Source: Ramazzottius varieornatus
Lineage: Eukaryota; Tardigrada; Eutardigrada; Parachela; Ramazzottiidae
Direction: 5' to 3'
Assembly (NCBI GenBank): GCA_001949185.1
Contig: BDGG01000005.1
Location: 2,469,249 to 2,533,248, forward strand
DNA length: 64,000 nucleotides
The translations under genes and the position numbers were made by a program. Shown piece by piece: positions 62,287 to 64,000 of this stretch; within the stretch, counting starts at the first letter, position 1, and every line of letters starts with the position of its first letter. Below the pieces are notes generated by a model. The model saw nothing but the letters and a program-made list of their open reading frames with translations, ran no database searches and was not told the origin of the DNA.

Positions 62287-64000
62287 GATGATCTGTTGGC
62301 TATCGTTTGAACAACCTAGTCAGGAAGACAAATTTCATGTACGTGCTACCGAAACTCGTTATCCTGTCGCCCATTGCTTCAAACAAGTACGCCAAGTCGA
62401 CAGGACTTCTGACAAGTGTACTTTAATGGTAAATTATTTTACTTTGACAGTGGCGCCACCTGGCCGAATCATCAGGCATTATACAGACTCACGAAGTGTA
62501 ACAATGCAGTCATGCACGGTAGGAACCCGGGTACCGCTTTCGAATGCTTATTTGATCCTTGCTTACAGTGTCCATGTGGCAACCCAAGGCTGTTGGGCTG
62601 TTCAAACTTGGACAAAGTTTGATTCATCATGCCACCATATTATGGCATGGAGGCATAGCTAATGTGTGCTTGTTGGAAGAAGAATCACAGAGTTCCAGTG
62701 AGCCCATAAATTCTTACCTCGTAATGCCGATGGCATGGACGGCATGAAGACTAACGTCGTTGGACGAGTATCAGAGTGCCGAGAATCTGGTGCAATGCTA
62801 GGTTGAAAGTGGGAAATTCAAGATGGCGGATATGCTGATGGAGAGCGTTGTATGCACCAGTCCTGCGGAGCAAGTTAGCTCGTTTAGTTCGTTTAGCTCA
62901 TTTCGCCTTTCTTCTACGAGGTTTTTACAAAAAGCTCATCGAGGTTCGTGCGCTGCACAGCCCTGTTTTGCGTTTTCAGCTCTGGTATGCACATCGAGTT
63001 GAAAAGGAGAAATATAGGAAATGACTGTATGGTGGTCCTGAATCCTGATGCGAGAATTGCGAGTCGACTGCAGTCAAGTGATCGGCGCCCGTGAAATGCA
63101 GCTGCCTTGCGAGAAGCAAGTGGGTCTTCGATAAGCTGTGTATCTGGAAGAAGAAATCAATAATGTTGGTGTTGAACGAGACGTCAAATAGACACTTTCG
63201 GAAGGTAGTAAAGGTTGGAATGAAGCTCGACAGTGAAGAGCTGCTGGCATGGCACTGTACGGAATACCCACCTTGATTCTCAGCTGATCTAAGCGAGCGA
63301 GAAACAGCAGGTTTATCAGACGAACTAGCAGCCTCGGCAAGAGCCGCGACCATCGATACGCGGATGGTGCTACAAAAAGTCGACATACTGTACTCGTACA
63401 GTAGACGACAATGGTGGATGCAGAAAGGTAAAAGACGGAAACAGAGAGCGAAACAGCGCTGCCGTCATACATCTTGGTGTGTTTACATGTTGGCTACAGC
63501 AGTGCTGCGGTTGATCGACGGTATGCGAAGTGTGACTTCGAGACGGCAGCATACATTAAGATAAGATCATGACCTTCATTCCTGGTCACTTTGTAGAAGA
63601 CACAGTGCGGATTCGAAGCGGTCTGACACAGTCGAAAACTCCTCTCATCAACACACGCCCCTCCTCAGTCTATGATGAGGGTTTCCTAATGTCCTTCCAT
63701 GAGCAAAAACCAAGCTGAGCTTTTCACTTAATCCACTGTGTAAAGCGATCATCTCCAGTCCGAAGGGCGGACTTGCAGTCCAATCATAATCTCTTCGCAA
63801 AGCTGCAAAATCCCGATGCATGCGCGCAGCCTACTTCTGTGCATAGTGCTGGCAACGATACGGTATACCGATATCGTATCGAAATATATCGAATCTTTGC
63901 GATAAAATATGCGGCAGATATCGTATCGATGATATCGATATGAAGCTCTTATCTAATAACGCAATAAAATATTCGGCGATATCGTATCGCACCATATCGA
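62287..64000. other. Upstream region of the disordered-protein gene and repeat-rich end
   Basis: No gene recognised. A Cys-rich open stretch at 62416-62622 (VYFNGKLFYFDSGATWPNHQ...) is not convincing as an exon. The last 155 bp are GATATCG repeats. Confidence 0.4.
63846..64000. repeat. GATATCG degenerate repeat block 3
   Basis: Starts GTGCTGGCAACGATACGG, then overlapping ATATCG/TATCGA units to the window end. Likely continues beyond the window. Confidence 0.8.

Noticed and set aside
62416-62622. Cys-rich open stretch resembling a lectin fragment
   Set aside because: Cysteine spacing fits no family I know and splice sites are weak.

Overview
The window is nuclear DNA from a small-genome invertebrate animal. 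Genes are split by many short introns (mostly 55-300 nt, GT-AG, two likely GC-AG), neighbours lie close together on both strands, and the proteins are animal types: a lamin-type intermediate filament, receptor guanylate cyclases, a sushi/fucolectin/C-type-lectin receptor and a Ly6 protein. An ecdysozoan fits best. A tardigrade is possible (lamin-derived filament protein, compact genes) but is not proven by anything here.

Layout. 0.8-25 kb is gene-dense: the 3' part of an intermediate filament gene (+), PNPO (-), a UQCC4/CCSMST1-like mitochondrial assembly factor (+), NFX1 (+), two tandem natriuretic-peptide-receptor-like genes without cyclase domains (+,+; the first perhaps decaying), then SF3B4 (-) and DHX8 (+) head to head. 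25.3-31.4 kb holds two identical single 5S rRNA genes flanking a complete receptor guanylate cyclase of 17 exons. 31.3-37.3 kb has no recognisable gene. 37.3-42.4 kb has ACMSD (-) and a frame-disrupted family-2 glycosyltransferase (-). 42.4-52 kb is repeat-rich and largely non-coding, with an assembly gap in a G-run. 52-60 kb encodes a large lectin-type transmembrane receptor (+) and a Ly6/uPAR-like GPI-type protein (+). 60.4-62.3 kb encodes an unrecognised intronless disordered protein (-). The end is repeat-rich.

How the genes relate. SF3B4 and DHX8 are both spliceosome proteins sharing a ~400 bp divergent promoter. PNPO (vitamin B6 salvage) and the UQCC4-like gene also share a divergent ~410 bp spacer. 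The receptor cluster (A, B and the full cyclase C) comes from duplication of one receptor type: A and B keep the ligand-binding ectodomain, membrane helix and a short tail, C keeps the pseudokinase and cyclase domains. The most striking unexplained signal is a ~50-90 bp palindromic element (arms around AAGTGGCGCAC / GTGCGCCACTT) found at least twelve times, eleven of them inside introns of five genes.
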